Source: Suillus spraguei (lineage: Eukaryota; Basidiomycota; Agaricomycetes; Boletales; Suillaceae). Taken from it: DNA of 64,000 nucleotides. Below, in pieces: positions 11,198 to 23,655 of this stretch. The position numbers were made by a program, and so were the translations under genes. The stretch covers positions 60,752 to 124,751 of the forward strand of contig JABCPU010000192.1 in the NCBI GenBank assembly GCA_016800925.1, written 5' to 3'. The notes under the pieces are model-generated. The model searched no databases, was not told the origin of the DNA, and saw nothing but the letters and a program-made list of their open reading frames with translations. Position 1 is the first letter of the stretch. Every line of letters starts with the position of its first letter.

Positions 11198-13154
11198 ATG
11201 GGAATTAATGATCTCTGGACGGTATATACATTTACCTTGCTACCAGCTTGCTGATTCTGAGAGCCGTTTTTATTCAGGCTGTTGCTCCAGCTGGAGAAAA
11301 GCACTCACTACTTGAATATGCCACTTCCTGGACTGTTGCTGGGAAACACGATCCTTCAGTTGAAGGGCCTGGAAACCACAGACTTTGGCTGGGTGTTGAT
11401 GCAAAGTGAGCATTTCTCGATGATTGAATCTTTAAAGTCCGAACTCACATAATATATTGAAAGTCTTTGGATGGCTGAGAGCCAACATATCCCTTACTGA
11501 GGTCATGCTCAAGTTGGAGCAAATGCTGAGTTAAAGTCACTATTTCAAAAATTAGCTCGTCTGTATTGTATTCCAAGTGAGGTTATCGTTGTATTCAATG
11601 GTCCAGCCAAGCCCGCTATCAAGAGAGGCACACGCATCATGAAAACTCCGCCATGGTTGACAGAACCGTTTAAGTGCTTTGCACAGACACTAGGATTTGC
11701 TGTCTATGATGTGAGTTTTTTCATTCTCAAAGTCGCTTTGAATATTAATCTACTGTTACTACTAATTGCTACTAATTCTCAAGGCTGCTGGTGAGGCTGA
11801 GGCAGAACTCGCTGCACTTAGTTGCAATGGTGTTATTGATGCTGTCATCACTGAGGACAGTGATGCATTGGTATTTGGGGCTTCACGTGTCTTCCGGAGG
11901 TAATTCCATTATTATTATTATTCTTCTTAAAAGTCTTATACAGTGCTACAGTGACCCATGTTGCCCTGACAACATTATTATCTACTCCACTGACAACATT
12001 CAGAAACATAGAGAGGTAATGCTCTCCGATGGTGGCCTTCTGCTTATGGCTTTGTTGTGTGGTGGTGACTATCATGTAAGCTTAGAACCTGCTTGATTCT
12101 TTGTAGTTGATTTTGACATAACTTATTCCCAGGACGGACTTCCAGGCTGTGGGTGGAAGACTGCGCATGGATTGGCGCAGTATGGTATTGGCGATGACCT
12201 CCTTCGAGAGGTTCAGGCTCATTCACTCATGTCAAGCCACCAAGGGCTGAAGGACTATATCTGCAGCTGGTTCTGTCACCTGCAAGAGATCCTTGTCAAG
12301 GATCCACTTGGCTACATTGGCCGGCATCACCCCAAGTTTTTGAACAACATCCCCAATAGTTTCTTCCCCGATGTGTCAATTGTACTGGCTTACGTCAAGC
12401 CCCCAACCTCTGTGCTAGTCGGTCACGATTTTGGATCATTCATCCACTCAGAGGTCTTAGACTTAGAGAATCTTGCATACCTCTGTGAGTTCCACTTTTG
12501 CTGATCAAAATACATGCCCACAGGCCCAGTAAGAGATGCAGAGAGCATGGGGACTATGCGGAAACTGCAGGACTACATTTGGCCCAGCATCTGTATTCGT
12601 GTTCTTCTAGAGGTGAGGCCAGCACTCATTTACTGTCATGTTGCCCCATTCTAATACTGTGCCAGACTGAGCCAGAAGCCATCATCTGAATCCATTCTGA
12701 ATGAGACGCACCATCCTCGTGTGCCTTAAAACAGTACCAGGTTGAGATCAAGTCATGTTCACTCATCACCACTGCAAAGAAAGGTGTGATGTGAGTCCAG
12801 CACATGATGGAGTGGACACCCGCTGAGTCTTCCAACATTGTCAATTCACAGCCCGACTCATTGGTTGAATCAACAAGCCGGGTTTGGGTGCCTGCACCAT
12901 TGGTGGAAGATCTTTTTCCAGCACTCATTCACACATTCAGGACCAGAGATTGCAAGAAGCGGTGACCAGGCGCATCCACTACAAAATCCACTGTGACGGC
13001 ATCCTGTGATCATCAGGGCATGGAGATTATTGAACTAACTCATTCTGACAAGGACACTGCCAACCACCAGCGAGTGTTGCATAACACAAAGAGGAGGAGA
13101 CACGCTTTTGATGCTTATGCTTTAGAGGTACTTGACCTTACTGATTCAGACTAA
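11198..13154 (+). pseudogene. GEN1/Yen1-like XPG-family nuclease (PIN-like fold), copy 1
   Basis: Exons 11198-11221, 11278-11405, 11464-11710, 11784-11899, 11934-12075, 12133-12484 and 12524-12612 join in phase. The protein starts MGINDLWT as XPG nucleases do, then carries LGVDA, the internal nuclease motifs GEAEAELAAL and TEDSDALVFG, and the helix-hairpin-like CGGDYH/DGLPGCGWKTAHGLA. GEN1/Yen1 enzymes resolve Holliday junctions and cut flaps. A TGA at 11498 breaks the frame within the N-terminal nuclease region, and the region after 12620 holds more stops. The tail (about 13015-13154) reads MEIIELTHSD ... EVLDLTDSD-stop, resembling SUMO-interacting motifs. It is probably a mobile-element passenger, not the host's single-copy resolvase. 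Confidence 0.72.
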
Positions 13155-13337
13155 CTGAACAGATAGATGCACTTTTTTTGTATAGTACTTATATCTGTAT
13201 CTATGATAGCCTAAGTTTATCTCCTTTCTCCATATGGTCAACATGAGTGTGCTCACTTGGGGCTAATGGCAGCATCTGTCTGCATCTGTCTGCAGGATTC
13301 CAGGTAAGCAAGTGCCAAAGGGAGTGCTAAGGAATAC

Positions 13338-14062
13338 TGTTAAGACCGTACTCAAAGGTAAAGAGATCCGGAGGGCTTTGGCCTCAGTTCGTGCACTGTG
13401 CCCTTTCTCGAGTAATGCCCCTTATTTCAGGGAGAAGTTATTTGTCCGAAGATCTGGAAGGAGTTGTGTGACGGATCCGGGCGTCCGAAGGTTATTCGGA
13501 ACGTAAGGATAGAACAAAGATTAAGGCTAGCTTCGGAACGAGTTCCTAACTAGAAACTAACGGAGGTAGACTATCCGAAGATAGAGTTGGAGATTTAGAC
13601 TATAGGAATCAATCCTAAGTCTCGGAAGGTGACTTTCGAGCAGAGGGTGGCTCAAGTCTGGAAGAAGTGGAATGAGCAGAATCTAAGATGATATTCGAAC
13701 TAAGGTTCTACGGAGATCTACAAGTGGTTTATATACTGTAAGTATCTAAGATGGATAATCAACAAGTCCGGGACTGAGGGCTATGTACGAAGTGTAACGG
13801 AAGTCTATTAGTTAATGCACAGCGGATCAGTAAGCATGAATCGGAAATGAACACAGGAAACAGATCAGTGACACAGGACGGAAATATAAACAGCCGGAAT
13901 ACTGGAAACAGGAGGAATGACGAAAGGAGATAGATGCAGATATACACAAGGGAGTTAAGGTGCAAGAAGTGAGCACATTCGGATGGGTGGCCCGGACAGG
14001 ATCTGTGGACTGGATGGATATGGAATCGATTGGATCTGAGATTAGAAGTATGGTATATGACA
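13338..14062. mobile_element. Solo LTR, family A, copy 2
   Basis: Begins TGTTAAGACC and ends GGTATATGACA, like 6496-7263. Flanks AATAC (13333-13337) and AGTAC (14063-14067) are a 5-bp duplication with one transition. It lies about 180 bases after the GEN1-like pseudogene. Confidence 0.85.
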
Positions 14063-14358
14063 AGTACAATCAAGCAGGGGAAAAGAGAGGAAATAGAGTA
14101 CAAAGGAATACAATAAAGTGGGTAAAAGAGAGGAATGGTGGAATACAAGGAAATAGAGAATACATAGTACAATGAAACAGATTCACTTGCATCACAAAGA
14201 GAGCCAATGAGACTCACGTGTGGGAGCCAAGAAGAAGAAGCACTGGAATTATAGTAGAAGAAGCAGAAGCACAGAAGCACAGATACACAATGGAGATGAA
14301 TTATGGCAAAATGGAAGGACTCACCATATCTAGAAAGCTGGCATTGGCCTCACTGCAG

Positions 14359-14831
14359 TGTTACGAACTGGGATGGCGTCACCAGCGACAGTGAAAAGAC
14401 ACAGACGGTCTGCTGGGAGTTCTTACAATGTCCAGAAGAGGACAAGGTGAAAGTACAAGGAACGCATTCCGAGTACGATCAAGGGTTCAGCCTCAAAGAC
14501 AAGTCTAAGAGGTATCCGCAAGAATTGAGACTAAGGCTAAGGAGTGCTTAGACTTAGAGACGATTCAAGACGACTTAGGTTGGAGACCTAAGCGAAGGAG
14601 ATTCCAGGTAAAACCCAGTAAGATTAAAGTGAAGAATCTACTACAAGTACACCGTGCTTAAATAGGCCAATATGTGCGCATGGACCAAGAGAGACGTGAG
14701 AATGTAAGTGCGTATCCAAAAAAGGAAGGCAACTATAGTACAGATGCGTTGAGCATATGAGTCAGAGTCACATTACGTAATATACAAGGTAAATGAGTAG
14801 AAAATGAATAGGGGCACGTACGATTGTAACA
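14359..14831 (-). mobile_element. Solo LTR of the gypsy family (family C), copy 1
   Basis: The reverse complement of the gypsy LTR: begins TGTTACGAACTGGGATGGC and ends GCACGTACGATTGTAACA. Flanked by a perfect TGCAG duplication at 14354-14358 and 14832-14836. Confidence 0.9.
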
Positions 14832-14836
14832 TGCAG

Positions 14837-16233
14837 TGCTCCCCATTAGTAGCAGCAGGTGGTGGCACTGAGATGGTGGTAGCAGGCTCAGGTGGCAGCA
14901 CTGAGACAGCGGCAGCAGGCTCAGGTAGTGGCACTGAGATGGTGGCAGCAGGCCCACTTGGGCTGCCAATGCTGATGCTGGCCATGTCTGACATCTGCAG
15001 TTCATTCAATGTAAGCAAACACTAATGGAACTACTACAAAAAACAAAGACTCACCGTCTCCATTGGCCAACAGCTGACGGTACACTCACTGTAGCATTCC
15101 CAGCTGCGATTGCACACTGGATGTGCTGATGGGATATCAGGAGTGCCCCTGTGCCTGCACTCATCACTATGCCTGCACTCTTCTAGTGGGATAGTGATGA
15201 AGCATGGCATCCAGCTGTAAAAGCTGTGGATTGGAATGGCAGGCTGCCACCAATGGTACATTATGCCGAGCCCGACAAGGACAAGGAAAACCACAAGGAT
15301 TGCTATTGCAATCCTTGTGGGCCCTTGGTCGTCACTGCCAACAGCAGAGGCAGGTCGAATGGCCTGAACAACAGGAGAGGGCTAAACAACGGAAACAAAT
15401 AGTCAGTGGGGGCAACAATGGAAACAACACGCAAAGGGGAGGGAAATCATAAAGGACACCAAAAAAGGGAAGTACATGACCAATGTAAGCGAGGTGAGGC
15501 CCCCGATGGAACATTAAAAAACCCGATCTGTGGCAATTGCCAAATGTCATGCCTGCCAGTGGATGGTTTTGTGCGCAAGAGAAGCATAGCTGCCAGCATG
15601 GAAAACCACCGTCCGGTCACAGTGTGACTGTAGGGAACGGGTCGTGACTGATCAGTGACGGCTGATGAAGCCGATTGCTGATCAGGTCAAGACATCCGAC
15701 ACCGCCGCGCTAGCTCCCCCCCACACTGTACTGCGTACATTAGTCTTAAATCTAAATCTTTTAAAAAATATATCCCATCCCATCTATACATCATCACCCA
15801 GTTGTGATTCAGTCTGAGTCTGGCTCTGTGTGGATGTTGACGCATGCGTGTGCACACACAAAAAACAAGAAAAAGGACTGGAGCGCCCCACCAAGATGGA
15901 CAACACCAGGGAGGTTGAAAGCTCTGGCTGTGCCGAGGGCGAAAAGGGGGACAGAAGGCCAGCAAGTGCCAAATTGCATTGCAGCTGTGTGATGGCCGCT
16001 GCATCTGCGCACACCCAAGAATTCGGAGGGGACAAAGATTCACTCACTGAAGGCATCTGGGATTTAGGTTTGGAGACTTGGAAGGAACATTGGAGTGTTG
16101 ATAAACCTGAGAGCAAAGGAGGGACGGTTTGTGAAGAGATTAGTTTGAGAGCTGGAAAAGGTGCGTGCTGACTACTTGTGGGCCCAGCCAGTCGCCCTGA
16201 CATTCTTTGCCAGCACCAATGTACTAGGTTCGA
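14837..16233. other. Gene-poor region with short GGTGGCAGCACTGAG-type repeats
   Basis: About 1.4 kb without a supportable gene. A simple repeat of GCAGCAGGCTCAGGTGGCA type lies at 14850-14975. Loose GTCAC/GTGAC inverted words occur near 15612-15660. The long minus-strand frame at 15784-16203 shows no recognisable motif. Confidence 0.4.
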
Positions 16234-16853
16234 TGTAAAGATACAACCTAACCTGGGCTGTAGATAAACTACCTCCTAAGTTAGTATGTGAGTCTTGTGC
16301 TCCATCTAGTCTGCTTCACTTGTGAGAACAAGAGTGTTCGACCCTAAAGGGGGATGCCCATTAGTATGGTCAAGTTCAAGTCAAACTTATGTGTGAAAGA
16401 AGTGTTGTGGTCAGTGGTAAGTTGCCGTGGTCAGCAATGATGCCACTGGAACTAGTGTAGTGTGTAGCGTGCTACCATGGTCGAGATATAGTCAGTAACA
16501 GTTGCATTGAGCAAGCATGTCAAGCAATGAAATCAGCGTAGTGGTAAGGTTGCGAGCGTGCAAAGAAACAGTAAAGAAGTCCGTGGTACTTTCAGCGGTA
16601 AAGTAGTGGAGCGTGAGAAGTTCAGTTAAAATAACAGTCAAAAGTCCAGCGGTAATGGAGAATGAGCGTGATAGATTAACAGTGATAAGGAACTTTAAAG
16701 ACTATGTCCACTACTGGGTAGATCCAGAGCTAGACAATAATCCTGACCTATAGTATGTGCAATGGTGTAAAATCAGGTACTTGTATCATGTGGGGTATGC
16801 AGTACTTATATCCTAAATTGTATGTACTCGGAATACTCTAGGCAAGATCAGTA

Positions 16854-17324
16854 TGTTACAATCGTATGTGCCCCTATTCATTTTCTGTCTCCTTTACCTT
16901 GTATGTTACATAATGTGACTCTGACTCATATGCTCAATGCATCTGTACTATAGTAGCCTTCCTCCTTTGGATATGCACTTACGTTCTCACATCTCTCTTG
17001 GTCCGTGGCACATATTGGCTTATTCAAGCACGTTGTATTACACTTGTATACCTTACTTTAATCTTACTGGGTTTTACCTGGAATATCCTTTACTTAGGTC
17101 TCCAACCTAAGTCGTCTGAATCGTCTCTAAGACTAAGCACTCCTTAGACTTAGTCTCAATTCTACTGATTGTCTTAGAGTTGCGACTCTTTGACTAAATC
17201 CTTGATCCTACTTGGAACCTTTCCTAAGTAGTAGTCCTCATTCTCTTTTGAACGTAGTTGAACCTCCCAGCAGACCATCTGTGTCTTATCACTGTCGCTG
17301 GTGACGCCACCCCAGTTCGTAACA
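16854..17324 (+). repeat. 5' LTR of the gypsy element
   Basis: 471 bp, TGTTACAATCGTATGTGCC ... CCAGTTCGTAACA. It pairs with 23656-24127. The difference from the 3' LTR appears modest. Confidence 0.92.
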
Positions 17325-17454
17325 AAAGATTAAAGTCATATCGATTACAGACTATCCAGTCTTTGAAACCCCCGAAACCTGATAAAGCCCTAATGGACAG
17401 CAAGACGTGCATGTAGGCACTGAGAAAGCATAACTCACCAAATGATTCATCATC

Positions 17455-18371
17455 ATGACTACTACAGCTACCACCAAAGACTTTGAATATAAAATTGGTT
17501 ACCCAACCCTTTTGACGGAGATTGCGACAATTCTCTGGAATTCATTCAATCACGCAACCTGTACTTCAACATCAATGAAAAGTTTTATACCACCGACAAA
17601 CAGAAGATCATTTTCATTGCATCCTTCATGACCGAGAAGAATGCCAAATCTTGGAAAGAACAATTCCTTGCTCACACCCAATCAATCGATACTTCTGGAC
17701 AAAAAGTCGGTTATGGGACGATGAAAGATTTTATGAAAAGCTTCAACAAAGCCTTTGAACCAGTGGATACTAAAGGAACCGCATTAACAAAGCTCAGGGA
17801 CCTCAAACAAGGAAGCGGTGATCTCCATACTTACATCACTGACTTTGAGGCACTTGCAGCTAAGGCCCATATCACCAACAACGCAACGAAAATTCAGTTC
17901 TTCCAGGATGGCCTTAACTTAGGTATCCTAACCAAACTCTTCGCGCCAGGCAACATTTCAGAGGTATTCCGCAATGTTGTATTGCAATGTGTTTCCATTG
18001 ACAACTCCCACCAACGCCTTTTGGCGTTGCGAGCACGCCATGCTCCGCAGAAGAAAAAGAACTATGGAAACGCGCATTACACACCGAGCCGAGATTCAAA
18101 CGCAATGGTAGTAGATCAAATCTCCGATATGGAAAGATCTGAGTGTATAAAAAAAGGACAATGCTTCGGATGCAGGAAGACGGGACACCGTATTGGTAAC
18201 TGTCCTGAAAGGAAAAAGAAGACCCCACTTCGTCAAGCAGAAATCAAAGAAATTCAAGACGAAGAAGACGAAACAGTGAGACGAATTGTAGAGGATTTTA
18301 ACTTGGAGAAACAAAGATTCGACATATGTTTCTCCCAATGTATTACTAAGACTTGTATGTGCTGTAGGTGA
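17455..18371 (+). pseudogene. gag: Gypsy gag (capsid-nucleocapsid)
   Basis: The ATG at 17455 opens MTTTATTKDFEYKIGYP, then the frame shifts once; from about 17628 a 240-codon frame is open. It holds a retrotransposon-gag core (AKSWKEQF, DLHTYITDFEALAAKA) and a CCHC zinc knuckle CFGCRKTGHRIGNC near 18165-18206, followed by a basic stretch. Gag packages element RNA. A similar but more damaged copy begins at 63244. Confidence 0.85.
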
Positions 18372-20690
18372 AAGAAAAGAACTTCGTATCCCTATCACCC
18401 TTCACTCGCGTACCCACTTAAGATCCTCGACACTACTGCCGTTATCGACTCTGGCGCAGCAGGAACGTTTATCTCCGAAGAGTTTGTGAAACTCCATCAA
18501 ATCACACAATGAAAACTTAAAACCCCATTTCAAGTTACTACAGCAGATGGAACTCTTATCAAAGGAGGGCCGATCACGCACTACTGTCTCCTAGTGGTAA
18601 AAATTGATGAACGAACCATGTATGGAAAATTCAACATTACTAAACTTGGACGAAGAGATCAAATCCTTTTGGGAATCCCGTGGTTACACACCATGAACCC
18701 AAGTATAGATTGGACTGCCAAACACTTGTTCTCCCACGAACAATGAAGTCAGATGAAATTGAACTTGACTTGGATACAGATTGGAAGAAGAACAGGCTAC
18801 CCCCTGCATTCCATTGCCATGCCAAGAAATGGCAAAATTCAAAGCTTCCAAAACTCGTCGCTGCTCCTTCCATCAACATCCCTGATGAAATCACAATAGA
18901 TGACACCCCTCCACAAGTAAAATTACCACAGCGTTCCCCATCGCCTATTCCTCAAGTGGAGAAACAAAAGAATGAGTTGGAACCAGAATCTCGACCACCC
19001 CCATCGCAACCAGTTGAACAATGACTGATTGAAGAGCAACAACAAGGAAAGTGGAAACCTGACAACGATCTCGAGGAAGAGCTCATAATATTCCAAAGTT
19101 GACTAAGTACTTCGTACTGCCCAAGTTACTCATCCCTCCCGTCGAAGAAATTCCTGATCAGGACAAACCCATGACGACCACAATACCTACCGAAGACGAT
19201 GAACAATTCAATACGATGCAGGATGTTTGGCATGCACTGGAAGTACACGAAATTTCTTCTTATGAGCTCAGAGACGGAGAATTCCTCGTGGAGTATGACG
19301 TTGACGGAATGAACATGAGAATCATTGACAAAGTATCCATGGATACACCTCTCACATGTGATGGAACCTCTAGACTCGAACGACTCCCTAACTATTCCAC
19401 AATCTCCCTTCCCCCTCCGAAATATAGTAATAAAGCTCAGGAATTTGCCAGGATGAAAAGGAAAAGAAGAAGAAGTCCTTCGAAGAATTGGTTCCGCAAT
19501 ACCTGCACGACTTCGCGGATGTCTTTGCTAAAGATGGTCTGAGCATACTACCCCCGAATGCCCTTGTATTGATCATCATATGATACCAAACCTGGTTTTA
19601 TCCCTCGTACATCTAAGGTTTACCCATTGTCATAAAAAGAATGCGCTGCCGTTAAAACGTTCATCGACGAAAATGTTGCGAAAGGTTTCATTTCGGAATC
19701 GAAGTCACCCCAAGCTAGTGGCTTCTTCTTTGTAGGAAAGAAGAGTGGAGAATTATGTCCCTGTCAAGATTACCGCTACATCAATGATTGGACGGTCAAG
19801 AACGCTTACCCACTTCCACTCCCTATCTCCCTTGTCGCACACCTTCACAATGCACAATTCTTTACAAAAATGGATATCCGATCCGGTTACAATAATATTC
19901 GCATCCATCCTGATGATCGCTGGAAAGCAGCATTTACTACGGAATTCGGCCTCTTTGAACCAAATGTCATGTTCTTCGGCCTTTGCAATTCCCCGGCAAC
20001 CTTCCAAGCATATATGAATCGTACTTTCCAGAAAGAAATCAATGAAGGATGGATGGTTATTTACATGGACAATATCCTAATATTCTCTACAACAATGGCA
20101 GAACACCGTGAATGGACTAGACGAGTTTTGATGAAAATACGAAACGAACACTTATTCCTGAAACCAGAAAGATGTACCTTCGATGCAGAAGAAGTGGAGT
20201 ACCTCGGAATGATAATTCGTCCTGGACAAGTGGCTATGGACACCGCCAAAACCAAAGGAATTGCCGAATGGCCAACTCCAAAATCAGTAAAAGATGTCTG
20301 GTCATTCCTTGGCTTCTGCGACTTCTACCGCACATTCATTTCCCACTACTCCGACATCGCACAACCCCTTATTGATCTCACGAAGAAAGATACTCCCTTC
20401 CTATGGATGACTCAATGTCAGGACACCTTTCAAGATCTCAAGGAACGTTTCATCAAACAACTGGTACTTCACAATCCAGATCCATTCCGGCAATTTGTGG
20501 TTGCAACCGACACTTCTCTTGTAGCAACGGGAGGCGTCTTTTTGCAAACTGATGAAAACGGCGTCTATCACCCATGCGCCTACTTGTCTCAGTCATTGAG
20601 TCCAGCGGAGCGTAACTATCAGATTTTTGATTGGGAGTTACTTGCAGTTATCCGCGCATTAAACGAATGGCATTACTATCTTGAATGAAG
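18372..20690 (+). pseudogene. pol: Gypsy protease, reverse transcriptase and RNase H
   Basis: A retropepsin-like site (VIDSGAAGTFI) lies near 18430-18465, with a TGA soon after. The segment 18680-19540 carries a proline/acidic linker in shifting frames. Reverse transcriptase is open from about 19740: KMDIRSGYNNIRI, FGLCNSPATFQAYMN, and the active-site strand reads VIYMDNILIFS near 20056-20088, where family members have YMDD. RNase H follows (VVATDTSLVATGG, DWELLAVIRAL). Several in-frame stops (for example at 18509 and 20686) break the polyprotein. Confidence 0.85.
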
Positions 20691-20762
20691 CGCCCATACT
20701 GTCCTCATCTTCAATGATCACAAAAACCTTCTATACTTCCGTACCGCACAGAAGTTAACACA

Positions 20763-22077
20763 ATGACAAGCTCACTGGCAATTGACATTGAATTACATCA
20801 TGTTGCAGGTACTAAACTAGCTGCTCCAGACGCTCTCTCACATCGCCCGGATCATGATGATGGTTCCCGTGATAATGAAGACACCATACTTCTTCCCGAT
20901 TCCCTGTTCGTTCAGCTTATTGACAATGACCTACTTGATATATTGGCTACTTCTGATCCTTTGGATGACCCTGTATTCAAAACAGTGTCGGATGCATTAG
21001 ATGGTGTTTGTCTTCCTCCTATGAAGTCAGCATTGTCTGATTGGAAGATTGATCATGACATTCTCTATTTCAACAACCACGCTTACATTCCCCCCGCCCA
21101 TCGCACTGCCATCCTTACTCGTTATCATGATCATATCACTGCTGGTCATCCTGGTCGTTTCAAAACTGAAGAACTTGTTAAATGGGAAGCCTGGTGGCCT
21201 TCTATGGGTGCCTACATCCGTAAATATGTCGAGGGTTGCGCCCTTTGTCAGCAAATGAAGTCGGACACGCATCCGGTCCGCCCTCCTCTTGTGCCGATCC
21301 CTTCCTCCGCTCGACTATGCCATTGCCCCATCTACGGCTTACCACCCTCAGACTGATGGTCAAACTGAGCGGCTCAATCAAGAGTTAGAAACATATTTGC
21401 GTATCTACTGCTGCAACAACCCTGGAGATTGGATAGAACATCTCCCTATCGCTGAGTTCGTTCACAACCATCGAAAACACAATGCCCAAAATGCTTCACC
21501 ATTCTTTCTCATGATGGGATACAAACCCTGTGTCATTCCCCATTTAATCCCTGATTCTACCGTACCAGCAGCAGAAGATCGGGTTCAATCTCTGCAAGAG
21601 ATCCAAGAAGAAGCTATCACATGCCACAATATTGCCATGCAAACAATGGCAGAACAATCCTGAGGAGATAAGTACCAACCATGGAAGATCGGAGATAAGG
21701 TTTGGCTATCTGCTGCTAATCTTAGACTCAAACTCCCATTGCGAAAACTTGCACCAAAGCGATACAGACCTTTCCTGATCACTAATGTCTTATCACCTAT
21801 CACATTCACGCTCAAATCCCCTCCACAATGGAAAATTCACCCCACTTTCCACGCTTCCGTGTTATCGTCCTATAGCAAAACAGACGTACACAGCCCGAAC
21901 TTCCTCGAACCACCACCTGATATCATTGAAGAAGAAGAAGAATACAAAGTAGAAGCAATTCTTTCCCATAAAGGAACCGGCAATCACCGATGCTATCTTG
22001 TCTCTTGGAAAGGATATTCATCAGGAGATAATGAATGGATCCCCGAAAAGAATTTAGCAAACTCCGCACGAATTTGA
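20763..22077 (+). pseudogene. pol: Gypsy integrase with internal deletion, plus chromodomain
   Basis: The HHCC zinc-binding region is present (HDHITAGHPG ... CALCQQMK, near 21124-21260), then the frame jumps at about 21300-21330 straight to STAYHPQTDGQTERLNQ. The first two catalytic Asp positions of the DDE core are therefore missing. After a TGA near 21661 the tail continues and ends with a chromodomain (YKVEAILSHK ... YLVSWKGYSSGDNEWIP) near 21940-22070. Chromodomains steer such elements to marked chromatin. Confidence 0.85.
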
Positions 22078-22135
22078 ATGCTTATAAGAAACGACATGCC
22101 CTTTGAAGTCGAACTAGCCCCATAAACCATTCAAT

Positions 22136-23395
22136 ATGACCTGTCCCACAAACACTTCATTCCCCACTGCTTACATCCACCCTGTCGCTGAAGAAACTTA
22201 TACTACCACTGACCACTATGCCGACCTCATCAGAAACATTGACGGAAACTTCTTCGTCGAAGCCGCCCTCCTCTGTCCCGGACACGCAACTGAGATTGAA
22301 AAGATCCTTACCAGCAAGGATGCGTTTGTCACTATCCTCCTCACCAACATCATCTGCACAGCTGCCCTCATCGAAACCATATGCCACGACATTCAAGATG
22401 ATGCTATTTGTCAGCAAATCCTACACTGCCAGAAACGCATTCGCTCTTACGGGCTGCTTCTTCTTCCCAATTCTTTTAAGGCTGATGTTGAGACGCTATT
22501 CACATCATGGCCGAGCGTCGAGCAGGTGTGGCTAGACCTCCCTCTCTGCAAAGAGATTCACTCCCAATTCCTGCTCCTCCCATCCGTGATTTGGGCACTT
22601 GTTCTAATATCGCTGCCCTTACTGGCTTACTCGCTGCTGTTCAGGAAGCCAATAACACAGCTGAAGCCATCATTGGAGAACTTGAAGGAGCAACGGTTGA
22701 TTCTAGAGAAGCGAGAAGATTGGTAGCTCGCTTAATTGACGCTATCCACCATTATGAAATGCAACCCATGCCATCGCCGATCAACACCACCGTCATGCTT
22801 GATGAGGACACAGAACCTCCTCATCTGTTCACCGAATGCCGTGCCACCCATGAAAAAGCAGTCATAACTAATGTGCTGCACAACGAGCTTGCTGAGATTA
22901 TCGCGCTCGGGAATGCCATGACAAAAGAATTTGATGACGGATCCGTCGGAGTTACTGCGCTCAGTCAACAACTAAAAGAACTTCATATCCATCCCCCATG
23001 GATACCTTCGATCCGACCGTCCCCATCCTCATAGAAGCCTTAGGGCCTACAACTTCCTCAGACCCAGGCGAATTACTAGCTGCAGCCACCATGACACCAT
23101 TGCCCTCTATTTACACTATTGATGACAACCAAATCGAGGATATCTGTTCTAGTAACGAACGAGCCCTTCGACGCATCACTCATAAGTGAGGAAAGAAACG
23201 TACATGCTCTATGAATCCCATCACCGTATTGTCGCTCCCACTCCACTTCGGAAAGCACACTCCAACCCAGATGAGAACATGAAATGCCATGTCTGCAGAC
23301 AACTCGGTCATCATCAGAAGAATTGTGGAGAGTACCAGTGTGGAGTGTGTTGGTATTGGTCGCTGACTCACTTATCCATTTACTGTCCCCAATGA
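22136..23395 (+). CDS. Extra reading frames in the env position of the gypsy element
   Basis: Downstream of the chromodomain come three staggered frames with ATG starts: 22136-22726 (196 codons), 22507-23034 (175) and then 22998-23189 and 23186-23395. The last holds a zinc knuckle CHVCRQLGHHQKNC followed by a second Cys cluster (YQCGVC). They may be one ancestral gene broken by frameshifts, because each open stretch begins where the previous one loses character. No signal peptide or membrane segment suggests an envelope. Function unknown; the zinc knuckle suggests nucleic-acid binding. Confidence 0.55.
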
Positions 23396-23655
23396 GTCGG
23401 AACCCCCCCTTTTACATTAACTTGGAAGGATGACGGGTTCTACGACGCACTTCGTTCTTGGGAATGACAGCTTGACGATGAATGAACTCGAGCAGCAGCT
23501 AGGCGGGACTCTAAATGACGTGCTGGTGTTGAAGAGGCCGCATATATGAGGAGTGGTTCAGTTCTTGATGAAGACTACAAATATAGCAACGATCCCATTT
23601 ATTATGCTAATCAGGATGAGTAAAGTCAGTGACTTTACGTGTAAAACGGGGGTAA

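Noticed and set aside
5457..13154. Calling the locus a Starship
   Set aside because: Starship captains are a specific recombinase family of other fungi. This recombinase has a different C-terminal arrangement, and element ends and cargo limits are not defined.
15034..15294. Minus-strand frame with a PAIPIHSFYSW stretch, compared with the PIPIVYW block of the SAP-like protein
   Set aside because: The resemblance covers a few residues only and the surroundings do not match.
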